A stretch of 64,000 nt of DNA from Pontiellaceae bacterium B12219 (GTDB lineage: Bacteria; Verrucomicrobiota; Kiritimatiellia; Kiritimatiellales; Pontiellaceae), in NCBI GenBank assembly GCA_029432795.1, contig JARNMJ010000006.1:62001-126000 (forward strand). The letters run 5' to 3'. Both the position numbers and the translations under genes were made by a program. Below are positions 43,084 to 52,054 of the stretch, one piece after another; positions within the stretch are counted from its first letter, which is position 1; each line of letters opens with the position of its first letter. Under the pieces are notes generated by a model. The model was not told the origin of the DNA. It searched no databases and saw only the letters and a list, made by a program, of their open reading frames with translations.

Positions 43084-44754
43084 ATGCGCAGTGATAAAAC
43101 GAAAAAGGGATTGGAACGGGCTCCGCATCGGAGCCTGATGCGGGCAACGGGCATGTCGTCAGAAGACATCAAAAAACCGTTCATCGCGGTCTGTAATGCT
43201 TTTAATGAGGTAATTCCCGGACACGCCCATTTGGATCAGGTTGGGAAAATTGTGAAAGACGCCGTTCGTGCTGCGGGGGGAACACCGATTGAGTTTAATA
43301 TGATCGGAGTGTGCGACGGTATTGCCATGGGCCACTCGGGAATGAAATATTCTCTGCCCAGCCGCGAGCTGATTGCCGATGCGGTTGAAACCATGGTGGG
43401 CGCGCATGCATTCGATGCCATGATCTGCATCCCGAACTGCGATAAAATTGTTCCGGGCATGATTATGGGCGCGATGCGTGTGAACATCCCGACGATTTTC
43501 GCCAGCGGCGGCCCGATGAAAGCCGGCAAAACAAAAGATGGCCGGGTTGTTGACCTGATCAGTGTATTCGAAGCCGTTGCAGAGCATAAGCAGGGCACGA
43601 TCAGCGACGAAGAGCTGGAAGAAATCGAATGCAAAGGTTGTCCGGGACAGGGCTCCTGTTCCGGCATGTTCACGGCAAACTCCATGAACTGCCTGTGCGA
43701 AGCAATCGGCCTGGCTCTTCCGGGGAATGGAACCATTCTTGCGCTTGATCCCGCCCGTCACCAGCTTTGGAAAGATGCGGCCAAACGCGCCGTTGAAATG
43801 GCCTATGCCGATGGTCCGCTTCCGCGCGATATCGTTACGCAGGAATCGCTGGATAATGCTTTTGCACTTGATATGGCCATGGGCGGCAGCACCAATACGG
43901 TCCTGCACACGCTCGCAATTGCAAAAGAAGCCGGTGTTGAATACAGCCTCGAACGCATCAATGCAGTGTCCAAAAAGGCGCCGAATATCTGCAAGGTTTC
44001 TCCGTCTTCGCACTACCACATCGAAGATGTGCATGCGGCCGGCGGCATTTCCGCCATTCTGGCTGAAATTTCGAAAAGGGAAGGGCTGTTAACGCTCGAC
44101 TGTCCGACCGTGACCGGCAAAACGCTGGGCGAAAATATTCAGGGAATGGAAAGCAAAGATCTCGATTGCATCCGCGATCTTGAGCATGCCTACTCAGAAA
44201 CCGGCGGCCTCTCTATTCTCTGGGGCAATCTGGCTGAAGGCGGCTGTGTGGTGAAGAGTGCCGGGGTTGATCCGAAAATGCTGGTTCACACCGGACCGGC
44301 CGTCATCTTTGAATCGCAGGAAGAAGCCTGCGAAGGTATCCTCGAAGGCAAGGTGAAAGCCGGCGACGTGGTCGTGATTCGTTATGAAGGCCCGAAAGGC
44401 GGACCCGGCATGCAGGAAATGCTCGCGCCGACCTCGTATATTATGGGACAGGGCCTCGGCGACAGCGTGGCGCTGATCACCGACGGACGTTTCAGCGGCG
44501 GCACCCATGGCGCGTGTATCGGCCATATTTCTCCGGAAGCAGCCGAAGGCGGGCCGATTGGTCTGATTCGTGAAGGCGATATCATTGAAATCGACATTCC
44601 GAATAATAAATTGTCCGTTCAAGTGTCCGATGAAGAGCTTGCCGAGCGTCGGAAGGGTTGGAAGGAACCTGCACCGCGTTTCACCACCGGCTGGCTCGCA
44701 CGGTATGCCAAGATGGCAACCAATGCCAGCAATGGCGCGATTCTGCAGGTCTAG
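43084..44754 (+). CDS. ilvD: Dihydroxy-acid dehydratase IlvD
   Basis: The 556-aa enzyme makes 2-keto acids for valine, leucine and isoleucine. Family motifs: [36 protein letters not shown] with a cluster Cys, [30 protein letters not shown], and [11 protein letters not shown] near the C-terminus. AAGGAAAGGA precedes the ATG. It is divergent from the small coupled gene. No other ilv genes are nearby, so it stands alone. Confidence 0.96.
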   Translation: MRSDKTKKGLERAPHRSLMRATGMSSEDIKKPFIAVCNAFNEVIPGHAHLDQVGKIVKDAVRAAGGTPIEFNMIGVCDGIAMGHSGMKYSLPSRELIADAVETMVGAHAFDAMICIPNCDKIVPGMIMGAMRVNIPTIFASGGPMKAGKTKDGRVVDLISVFEAVAEHKQGTISDEELEEIECKGCPGQGSCSGMFTANSMNCLCEAIGLALPGNGTILALDPARHQLWKDAAKRAVEMAYADGPLPRDIVTQESLDNAFALDMAMGGSTNTVLHTLAIAKEAGVEYSLERINAVSKKAPNICKVSPSSHYHIEDVHAAGGISAILAEISKREGLLTLDCPTVTGKTLGENIQGMESKDLDCIRDLEHAYSETGGLSILWGNLAEGGCVVKSAGVDPKMLVHTGPAVIFESQEEACEGILEGKVKAGDVVVIRYEGPKGGPGMQEMLAPTSYIMGQGLGDSVALITDGRFSGGTHGACIGHISPEAAEGGPIGLIREGDIIEIDIPNNKLSVQVSDEELAERRKGWKEPAPRFTTGWLARYAKMATNASNGAILQV

Positions 44755-44762
44755 ATTATACG

Positions 44763-45656
44763 ATGGTTTTGATTCAGTTCCGGTTCTGGTTGGGCACGCT
44801 GGCGGTTTCGCTGGCGTGTTCTTCTATGGGTGCCGGGCTGGACAGCCTTAAGAAAAAAACGGAAGAAAAGGCGGCGGAAAATCAGCCTGAGCCGTCAAAA
44901 GTGCAAAGCGCGGCATCGCGCTCTGATGTTGCAACCTCCTCGTTCGGTTCCGGAACATTTCCCTCGCAGAATACAGGCCACGGCAATGGATTTATGGGCG
45001 ACTTCTGGAGCTGGATGGTGGCGGGTCCTTTTGCCTATCGCTCCGATGATCCATCGGCATCCATGACGCCCGAAAAAGGGGACTGGGCTGCTGCAGCGTA
45101 CGGCGGGCTGATGTGGCCGAAGCACCGAAGTGGTCAACAGGCCCTGGCCTTTGTTCGTGCGGATCTGAACTGGCAATACGTGGATCGCGATAATGATGCC
45201 GTCGATGCCCGGATTGAGCTGGGCTATAAAGTACTGGGTTTTCAGGCGCGTACCACAACCTATGCGAACAGCTCGGCGGATTTGTCGCAGCGCGTGAATC
45301 AGTTTTACGGCCTGCTGCGTTACGGGCTGCAATATCGCGATCTGTTTCCCGGCGTGATCGAGTTGGCTTTCGGGCTCGGTGTGGCAACGCAGAGAGGCGA
45401 TGTTTCGAACGACAGCTCGCCCGCCTTAACCTTTCCCGTCAAATACTTCCCGGCCGATTGGCTTGGGTTTGAATTCCGCCCGGCATGGTACGAAGCCGAT
45501 CATGCCGGGATTGTATATAATATTGGCGACTACGATCTCTCCGCCAGCCTCGGTCCCCGCTTTGTTCAGCTGCGCGCCGGATATCGCTGGCTCTGGTATA
45601 ACAGTATCGGCCGGTTTAATGACGGCCCCTATATCGGCGTTTCACTCAGCTACTGA
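44763..45656 (+). CDS. Outer-membrane beta-barrel-like protein
   Basis: The 297-aa protein has a hydrophobic signal-like start (FWLGTLAVSLACSSMGAG), then a Lys/Glu-rich and Ser-rich linker (about 25-75), and a barrel-like body with aromatic strand ends (ALAFVRADLNWQYVD, FVQLRAGYRWLWYN), ending VSLSY. I chose the ATG at 44763, just after ilvD, because longer starts overlap ilvD deeply; no clear ribosome site is visible. Function unknown. Confidence 0.65.
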   Translation: MVLIQFRFWLGTLAVSLACSSMGAGLDSLKKKTEEKAAENQPEPSKVQSAASRSDVATSSFGSGTFPSQNTGHGNGFMGDFWSWMVAGPFAYRSDDPSASMTPEKGDWAAAAYGGLMWPKHRSGQQALAFVRADLNWQYVDRDNDAVDARIELGYKVLGFQARTTTYANSSADLSQRVNQFYGLLRYGLQYRDLFPGVIELAFGLGVATQRGDVSNDSSPALTFPVKYFPADWLGFEFRPAWYEADHAGIVYNIGDYDLSASLGPRFVQLRAGYRWLWYNSIGRFNDGPYIGVSLSY

Positions 45657-45720
45657 ATCGTGAGACGTGACGATTGAACCGTGATTCCGATTGACGGGAT
45701 TTCCGAAGGTTGGAAATTTT

Positions 45721-45769
45721 TCACGTTTCACGTTTCACGTTTCACGTTTCACGTTTCACGTTTCACGCT
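45721..45769. repeat. Heptamer tandem array (TCACGTT)
   Basis: TCACGTT is repeated six times and followed by one TCACGCT unit, abutting a perfect copy of the 15-bp palindrome. It is intergenic between the barrel gene and the YihY-like gene. No interspaced unique sequence, so not a CRISPR. Confidence 0.9.
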
Positions 45770-45784
45770 TTCCAACGGTTGGAA
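45770..45784. repeat. Intergenic copy of the dispersed palindrome TTCCARNNNYTGGAA
   Basis: TTCCAACGGTTGGAA is the one exact copy outside a gene; a near copy lies at 45701-45715. The other exact TTCCA-N5-TGGAA starts in the window are 830, 7565, 9325, 12460, 15516, 16254, 21586, 23342, 24050, 26019, 29664, 29693, 30863, 31697, 40097, 40598, 48308, 50324, 51561, 51720, 53241, 53716, 55348, 55567, 55738 and 61767. In all but four (7565, 12460, 29664, 48308) the spacer is R-NNN-Y. The function is unknown; a chromosomal protein-binding site is plausible. Confidence 0.9.
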
Positions 45785-45827
45785 ACGAACGTAAAGTCCT
45801 TTCGTCACTGGAGCAGGAGGATTTCGC

Positions 45828-47150
45828 ATGGCCGGAGCATTTATTACGAATGTTAAAAAGTTGCTGAATTTTATTCAGCATGATCTCTGGCGTATGGATT
45901 TGGTTCATGATTCCAAACTCCGTTCGTTCGGCATTGAATCGCTGCGGGTGATTCATCTGGTTTTGAAAGGGGTCAAAGACGACAACTGTCATCTCCATGC
46001 CTCAGCCCTGACCTTTGCCACACTGATGGCCCTGATTCCATTTCTCGTTATTCTGTTCTCCATTTCCAGTGCCATCGGGTTCACCTCCGCCAAGGAAAAG
46101 CTGATTGAATGGTCCGCTGAAATGCCGCAGGTACAGGAAGCGGTTAATGCGCTGGTTGATTTGGTTGAAAAAACCGATATGGGTGCGTTGGGCACTTTCG
46201 GGGGTGTCATTTTTCTCTACATCATTTTTAAGCTGCTGAGCGGAATCGAAGAATCCTTTAACCAGATTTGGGGCGTGCAATCGCCTCGGAGTATTTCCGA
46301 TAAGGTTCGAAATTATCTGTCCGTTCTCGTGGTGACACCGATTCTGATGATCGGCTCAAATTATCTGTCGTTGAAGCTGACCACCTTTTCCTCCGAGGTT
46401 TCATGGCTGAGCCCGATGATTACGGTCATGCTTCAGGTTGCACCGGTCATTTTAATGACCGTCGCCTTTATCGCCGTATTCATGTTTATCCCCAATACGC
46501 AGGTGAAATTCAAGGCGGCATTAATCGGCGGTTTTACCAGCGCGTTTCTCGCTATTATTTTCCAGGTGCTGATGGTCAAACTCGGAATTGGGGTCACGCG
46601 GTTGAGTAAGATTTACGGCACCTTTGCTTATATTCCCATTTTCCTGTTCTGGCTGCAGATGAGCTGGACCATTCTGCTGTTCGGGGCGGAGCTGGCCTTC
46701 GCTATTCAGAACCGCGACACCTACGCCGAGGAACAGGCCGCCGTGCGGGCCAGTATGACTTCCAAACTTTGGGTGGCCTATTCGGTGATGCAGGAAGCGG
46801 TCCGCGTTTTCCAGAGTACGGAAGCCGCTGTTCATACCGTGAATTATGCGCGGTCCAACAATATTCCGATTCGCCTGATGAATGAAGTGGTTGAAGTGCT
46901 CACCCGCGCGAGCCTGCTGGGTCCGGTTGCAACCGAGGGGCTCGATGGATATGTCCTGCTTCAGGCTCCCGAACACGTTACCGCAAAGAAAATATTCGAT
47001 CTCATGATTTCCGATGGTTCCTCGCCCGACGACCTCGGGCTGGTGGAGGATTTGGTCACCGATGAAGTGCTGCACATGCTCGACGGCCGTCTCGACGAAA
47101 CTCTCGATCCCATCACCCTCGGAAAATTTATGAATAAAGGGGCGAAGTAA
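45828..47150 (+). CDS. YihY/BrkB-type inner-membrane protein
   Basis: The 440-aa protein has a soluble start (residues 1-45), then about six membrane helices with the YihY signature: NCHLHASALTFATLMALIPF, IFKLLSGIEESFNQIWGV and LSKIYGTFAYIPIFLFWLQM. A C-terminal soluble domain of about 130 residues (from ASMTSKLWVAYSV) looks like a winged helix. The family was once called RNase BN but is now treated as membrane protein of uncertain transport function. A GAGCAGGAGG site precedes the ATG. Confidence 0.85.
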   Translation: MAGAFITNVKKLLNFIQHDLWRMDLVHDSKLRSFGIESLRVIHLVLKGVKDDNCHLHASALTFATLMALIPFLVILFSISSAIGFTSAKEKLIEWSAEMPQVQEAVNALVDLVEKTDMGALGTFGGVIFLYIIFKLLSGIEESFNQIWGVQSPRSISDKVRNYLSVLVVTPILMIGSNYLSLKLTTFSSEVSWLSPMITVMLQVAPVILMTVAFIAVFMFIPNTQVKFKAALIGGFTSAFLAIIFQVLMVKLGIGVTRLSKIYGTFAYIPIFLFWLQMSWTILLFGAELAFAIQNRDTYAEEQAAVRASMTSKLWVAYSVMQEAVRVFQSTEAAVHTVNYARSNNIPIRLMNEVVEVLTRASLLGPVATEGLDGYVLLQAPEHVTAKKIFDLMISDGSSPDDLGLVEDLVTDEVLHMLDGRLDETLDPITLGKFMNKGAK

Positions 47151-47230
47151 CACGCACCGAGCTTCGGAGAGGGCTTAGTGGAAGCAAATACCTTTTACTC
47201 ACGCATCTGTTTCTATAGGGTGCGCCGATC

Positions 47231-50092
47231 ATGAATTTTAAAGACGAACTCAACGAAGAACAATATGCCGCCGTCACGGCTCCCGACGGGCCCGCGCTGG
47301 TCGTCGCTGCCGCCGGAACCGGTAAAACCCGCACCCTGATTTACCGCCTGGCCTATTTGGTCACAGAAAAAAATGTCCAGCCCTGGGAAGTGCTCTTGCT
47401 GACCTTCACCAATAAAGCCGCACGGGAAATGCTGGAACGCGCAACCTCCCTGATCGACCGCCCGTTTGACCGCGGCTTCAGCGGTACCTTCCACTCTTTT
47501 GCCAACCGGCTCTTGCGCAAACATGCGGGACTCATTGGTTTCGGTAATGATTTTTCAATTCTCGATTCCGACGACTCCAAAAAGCTGGTGCGTTCCTGCA
47601 TGGACGATTTGAAAATCGACAAAAAACATTTTCCCAAGCCGGAGGTAATCCTGAGTCTGCTGGGCGTAACGAGCGGGCGCATGGGCGATCTGGCGGTTGC
47701 CGTGAACGATCATTTTGAGCTGACCGACGTCAACGCGGAGCAGGTGCTCAACGTACTGGAGCAGTATCAGGCCCGTAAGAAAGAGCAGAACGCGATGGAT
47801 TTTGACGACCTGCTCGTCTACGCCCTGAAATTGCTTGATGAGCATGAAAATGTCAGGTCGCGCTATCAGAGCGAGTTCCGTTACGTATTGGTGGACGAAT
47901 ATCAGGACACCAATGCCATTCAGGAGCGGCTGGTGCATCAGCTGATCGCCGGCCACGGCAACCTGATGGTGGTGGGCGATGACTTTCAGAGCATCTATTC
48001 CTGGCGCGGTGCCGACTATCGTAACTTCCTCGATTTTGAAAAGCGCTATCCCGATGCGACCACCTATAAACTGCAGACCAACTACCGCTCGACTCCCGAG
48101 ATTCTCGACGTCGCCAACTCGGTGATTGCGGGAAACCCGGAGCAGTTTCAAAAGGAGTTGCGCCCGGTGCGTTCTTCGCAAACCCGGCCGCATCTTTTCC
48201 GGCCGCGCGATGGTTCCATTCAGGCGCGTTATGTGATTGAAAAGGCAAAAGAGCTGAATCGAAGGGGAATGTCCTTTTCCGAGATGTGTGTGCTCTACCG
48301 TTCGCATTTCCACGCGATGGAATTGCAGATGGAACTCAGTCGCGCTTCATTGCCCTATGTGTTGACGTCCGGCGTCCGCTTTTTTGAACAGGCGCATATT
48401 AAAGACGTCTGTGCGGTGCTGAAAGTATTGGCAAATCCGAACGATGAACTGGCGTTTACGCGCTTGATTGAGCTCTTCCCGAAAGTGGGCCCGAAAACCG
48501 CTCTGAAAATCTTCCGTAAATTTGGCGGCCGTTGTAATTTCCAGCGGTCGGAAACGATTGAGGAAGTCGGAGCGGCCCTGCCCAAAGCTGCACAACCGGA
48601 GTGGGAAAAAATTGCGCCTATTTTTGCCGCCTATCGCGAGGAAAACCTGCAGAACGATCCGGGCGAAATCATTTTCCGTTTCGGAAAAGAGTTCTATTCG
48701 GAATTCATGGTTGAAAATTTTGATAACCATAAATATCGGCAGGAAGACATCGACGGACTGATCGACTTCACGGCCAAGTTTGAAACCACCGAAGAATTTC
48801 TCAGCGAAATCGCATTACAGAGCAATCTCGATGGCGAGGTTTCCGCCGAACCCGATGCGCCGGCGGACGCGCTGCGGTTGAGCACCGTACATCAGGCCAA
48901 AGGCCTGGAGTGGAAAGCTGTCTTCATTCTCTTTGCCTGCGAGGATATGTTCCCCAGCAAAAAAGCGGCGGAGGAATCGGGCGATGCCGAGGAACGCCGC
49001 CTGTTTTATGTGGCGGTAACCCGCGCCGAGGACGAGCTGTTTATCTGTGCGCCGATGGTGCGCCGTCAGCGCGACGGCGGAATAATATTTCTGGATCCTT
49101 CCCGTTTCATCGCCGAGATTCCGGAGGATAAACTGGACGAAGTTTCCGGGTTCAGCGCGGCTCAGACCTTCTCCAGTCCCGCTCCGCCCCGCCGGCCGAA
49201 GGCCCCGGCCAAGCCGGCCTTTAAACCTGCGCCGCGCCCGCCGAGCACCAAACCCACCTGGGAGCGGGAGCGCCCGCACAGCTGCCGGCTGCATATTGAC
49301 GATTTTACATTTTCCAAGGGTGCAGCTGAGGTGGAGTTGGCATTTGATGGCGACAACCTGCCGGGCTTAACCAAGTCAGTCAAGCAGACGATCCGCATCG
49401 AAGATCCGCTCTTCGACTCGATTCATAATTCGTTGAAGGAAGCCCTGCGCGGCAAAACCATTGCTCTGACGGTTTCGATTTCATACAACGCATTTTCGGT
49501 GACGGAATACGAAGTGACGGATTGCGGTCTGAAGGCGCATATGGAATCCCGGCTAGAGCCTGCGGAGCCCATGAACCTGAAAAGGCGGCTGGCAGCATTC
49601 GAGAAAAAAGGCAGGCCTTTTGTGGATACAAAAACGCTGCTTGAAGAATGCGATGACGTTGAATCAGATGCCGAGCTGATTGACCAGTTGGCATCCGATG
49701 CGCGCCATGCGGAACAGATCAATTATCTTGCTAAACAGCATCTCGCAACGTTGGGGCCCATTCATATCGGTACCGATGCGAACTCGGTGCTCTGTCTTCT
49801 GGCGGGAGAACAGGATTGCTTTTTTGTTTGGGAAGTTTTCGATGCCGACCTTTCGACCTATCTCTGGAAATCCACGGCTTCGTTGATGGAGCTCTCCACC
49901 AGGCCCACTCGCTATGGCGAAGAAATGGCCGCGGTGCTCAAAGAGATTGATTCGATTGGCCGGCTCGGCGGACGCACGAAGTACAAGGCGAACAAGCCCG
50001 CGAACTTTTCCCATTTTGACCACGACTACGACGAAGATGGTTTCGATGTGTGGCTTTCGAAGCTGAATCAGCAGTTGGGGCGCTTGCTCTAA
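47231..50092 (+). CDS. UvrD/PcrA-like ATP-dependent helicase with a long C-terminal extension
   Basis: This is a 953-aa SF1A helicase: LNEEQYAAVTAP, Walker A AAAGTGKTRT, TFTNKAAREM, YVLVDEYQDTN (motif II), GDDFQSIYSWRGAD, TNYRST, LSTVHQAKGLEWKAVF, and VAVTRAEDELF. It unwinds DNA in repair or replication restart. UvrD/PcrA are about 720 aa; here residues about 635-953 add a Pro/Arg/Lys-rich linker and a folded domain I do not recognise. A copy of the palindrome (48308-48322) is read FHAME. Confidence 0.9.
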   Translation: MNFKDELNEEQYAAVTAPDGPALVVAAAGTGKTRTLIYRLAYLVTEKNVQPWEVLLLTFTNKAAREMLERATSLIDRPFDRGFSGTFHSFANRLLRKHAGLIGFGNDFSILDSDDSKKLVRSCMDDLKIDKKHFPKPEVILSLLGVTSGRMGDLAVAVNDHFELTDVNAEQVLNVLEQYQARKKEQNAMDFDDLLVYALKLLDEHENVRSRYQSEFRYVLVDEYQDTNAIQERLVHQLIAGHGNLMVVGDDFQSIYSWRGADYRNFLDFEKRYPDATTYKLQTNYRSTPEILDVANSVIAGNPEQFQKELRPVRSSQTRPHLFRPRDGSIQARYVIEKAKELNRRGMSFSEMCVLYRSHFHAMELQMELSRASLPYVLTSGVRFFEQAHIKDVCAVLKVLANPNDELAFTRLIELFPKVGPKTALKIFRKFGGRCNFQRSETIEEVGAALPKAAQPEWEKIAPIFAAYREENLQNDPGEIIFRFGKEFYSEFMVENFDNHKYRQEDIDGLIDFTAKFETTEEFLSEIALQSNLDGEVSAEPDAPADALRLSTVHQAKGLEWKAVFILFACEDMFPSKKAAEESGDAEERRLFYVAVTRAEDELFICAPMVRRQRDGGIIFLDPSRFIAEIPEDKLDEVSGFSAAQTFSSPAPPRRPKAPAKPAFKPAPRPPSTKPTWERERPHSCRLHIDDFTFSKGAAEVELAFDGDNLPGLTKSVKQTIRIEDPLFDSIHNSLKEALRGKTIALTVSISYNAFSVTEYEVTDCGLKAHMESRLEPAEPMNLKRRLAAFEKKGRPFVDTKTLLEECDDVESDAELIDQLASDARHAEQINYLAKQHLATLGPIHIGTDANSVLCLLAGEQDCFFVWEVFDADLSTYLWKSTASLMELSTRPTRYGEEMAAVLKEIDSIGRLGGRTKYKANKPANFSHFDHDYDEDGFDVWLSKLNQQLGRLL

Positions 50093-50131
50093 ACGCAGTG
50101 CTGCGGTCGCTGAGGACAGCGCTCCTCCAAC

Positions 50132-51082
50132 TTACTGAAATGTGAAATCTACAATCACGGGCAGGTGATCGGAGCCGACTTTCGGGCCGATCATGCGGTT
50201 GTGGATGGAGATTTCTTCATCATGCAAAACGTGGTCGAGCGGAATACGCATGAAGGCGTTGCCGCTGGGCCAGCTGGGTTGATGGCCGAACCCCTGCATA
50301 CTGTTTTTAAGTCCGCTCTCTTTTTCCAGGGTTTGGAAAAAAGGCGACCACGGGGTGGTGTTCAGATCGCCGATCAGCAGGACCGGATATTTCTGCTGTT
50401 GAATGAATTCCGGCAGCGCAGCGAGTTGCGCATTGCGTTGTGCGGAATAGTCGGCTCCGATTGGCGGCAGCGGATGCGTCCCGATAATGGAAATTGTGCC
50501 GCCCGGGAAATAGGCCTCTGCAATAATCGATGGAACGCCGGAGTTCCCGATCTCGACGACCTGACGGTGTTCGAGCGGAACCTTGCTGAGCAAAACCATA
50601 CCGAAGCAATCTTCCCGGGGTTCAGCAATGCGGTAGGGATAGGTTGCGTTCAGTACCTCCAGTTCACGTGCCCATTTGGGCGTAACCTCTTCGAGCAGGA
50701 GGATGTCAGGCGCGGCCGTTTTGATCGCGCCAAGCACCTGGTCGGTATTGCTGTTTTCAGCGTTAATATTCATCAGCATGGCGCGGATGGTTTTGCCGGT
50801 GGCCGGGCCGGGCTTGCCGAAATAGAGCGGCAGCACAAAAGTATAATTCAGGCAGACCAACAGGACCAATGCGATCGCCAGTTTGTTCCGTCGTTTCCAC
50901 AGAGCGATGACGAACGGGATCAGACAAAGCTGCAGATACTGCACCCGGAAGTGCGAAAACAGATCGAAGAACCAATTGAATTTCCCGAAGTATCCCAGCA
51001 GCGAAACGATGAGTATCCCGATGGTGAACAGATCCAGAACGCCATCGAGCCAGGTTCGTTTTATAGGGGGCTTCTTTTTCAT
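50132..51082 (-). CDS. Membrane-anchored endonuclease/exonuclease/phosphatase family protein
   Basis: The 316-aa protein has three N-terminal membrane helices (about 15-95), then an EEP domain with MLMNINAENS, LLLEEVTPKW (catalytic Glu), GTHPLPP, IGDLNTTPWSP and a C-terminal SDHLPVIVD with the catalytic Asp-His. The family cleaves phosphodiester or phosphomonoester bonds in DNA, lipids or other substrates; the domain probably faces the periplasm. A copy of the palindrome (50324-50338) encodes FQTLE. Confidence 0.85.
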   Translation of the reverse strand: MKKKPPIKRTWLDGVLDLFTIGILIVSLLGYFGKFNWFFDLFSHFRVQYLQLCLIPFVIALWKRRNKLAIALVLLVCLNYTFVLPLYFGKPGPATGKTIRAMLMNINAENSNTDQVLGAIKTAAPDILLLEEVTPKWARELEVLNATYPYRIAEPREDCFGMVLLSKVPLEHRQVVEIGNSGVPSIIAEAYFPGGTISIIGTHPLPPIGADYSAQRNAQLAALPEFIQQQKYPVLLIGDLNTTPWSPFFQTLEKESGLKNSMQGFGHQPSWPSGNAFMRIPLDHVLHDEEISIHNRMIGPKVGSDHLPVIVDFTFQ

Positions 51083-51149
51083 GATTCGCTTTCCGATCTG
51101 CTTCTATCATCTGTTTGCACGATCGTGCAGACAGATGAAAGAGGGGTTG

Positions 51150-52010
51150 TTACACGTCGAGCACGATGCCGCACCATTGCCCGTCGCCATCGCGGGAGAC
51201 TTCTTTGCAGCCGAGCAGGATAAACGTATCGGCGACGGCGTCGGCTTCAATTTCGCGGATGCCGCTTAAAAGAATCCGCTTTTTGGCGGCGCGTTTAATC
51301 AGGGGGGCGGCATCGAGCAGCACGGAGGTCAGGATATTGGCGCAGACGAGGTCGGCCGGTTTGGTATTCCAGCCGGGTTCCAGCACATCGGCCTGGAAGA
51401 AATGGATTTTATCTGAAACGTCATTCCGGGCGGCGTTGGTGTTGCACTGGTCGACGCAGACGGGGTCGTAGTCGAAGGCCACCACGTCGGGAATGCCGAG
51501 TTTAATGGCGGCGATGGAGAGGATGCCGCTGCCGGTTCCGGCATCGATCATCGAATGTATTTCCAAGGTCTGGAAAGCCGTTTCCAGTGCCTCCAGACAG
51601 AAGCGGGTGGTGAAATGTCCGCCGGTGCCGAAGCTGAGGCCGGGATTGATGGTGATATTGATTTTATCATCGTCCGGCACTTCCTCCCATTCCGGAATAA
51701 TACGCAGGTTTTTCCCGAGTTCCAGCGTCTGGAAGTGGTGCTGCCAAAAGGTGGTCCAATCCTGCTCTTTGTATTCTCTGGCTTCCGAGGAGAGAATGAA
51801 GAGATCGCCGGGCAGGGCTTTTTGTGCAATCTGTGCTTCGAGCAGCGAGTCGAAATAGACCTCGATCCGCGATTCTTCGGCCAGATGCTCAGAAACTTCA
51901 ATGGGCTCTTTTTCAAGTGCATCGCGAACCCATTCGCAAACCGATTCCACATGTTGAATCGGGACAAAGAGGTTAAGCTGTCCACCGCTGTTTTTATTTT
52001 CTTCGCTCAT
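51150..52010 (-). CDS. prmA: Ribosomal protein L11 methyltransferase PrmA
   Basis: The 286-aa SAM methyltransferase has PGLSFGTGGHFTTRFCLEAL, the PrmA hallmark, motif I MIDAGTGSGILSIAAIKLG, and VCANILTSVLLDAAP. It trimethylates ribosomal protein L11. An N-terminal domain of about 110 residues precedes, as in other PrmA proteins. Two palindrome copies encode FQTLE (51561-51575 and 51720-51734), 159 bp apart, the closest tandem spacing apart from the BioH-like pair. Confidence 0.93.
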   Translation of the reverse strand: MSEENKNSGGQLNLFVPIQHVESVCEWVRDALEKEPIEVSEHLAEESRIEVYFDSLLEAQIAQKALPGDLFILSSEAREYKEQDWTTFWQHHFQTLELGKNLRIIPEWEEVPDDDKINITINPGLSFGTGGHFTTRFCLEALETAFQTLEIHSMIDAGTGSGILSIAAIKLGIPDVVAFDYDPVCVDQCNTNAARNDVSDKIHFFQADVLEPGWNTKPADLVCANILTSVLLDAAPLIKRAAKKRILLSGIREIEADAVADTFILLGCKEVSRDGDGQWCGIVLDV

Positions 52011-52054
52011 AAATTAATCCAATTCTTTGAGAAAACGTTTACTGCACGCCATTT

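Noticed and set aside
44658-44762. Longer start for the barrel gene after ilvD
   Set aside because: It would overlap ilvD by about 100 bases and put a non-export sequence before the hydrophobic leader.
45721-45769. Possible CRISPR array
   Set aside because: It is a pure 7-base tandem array with no spacers, no leader and no cas gene.
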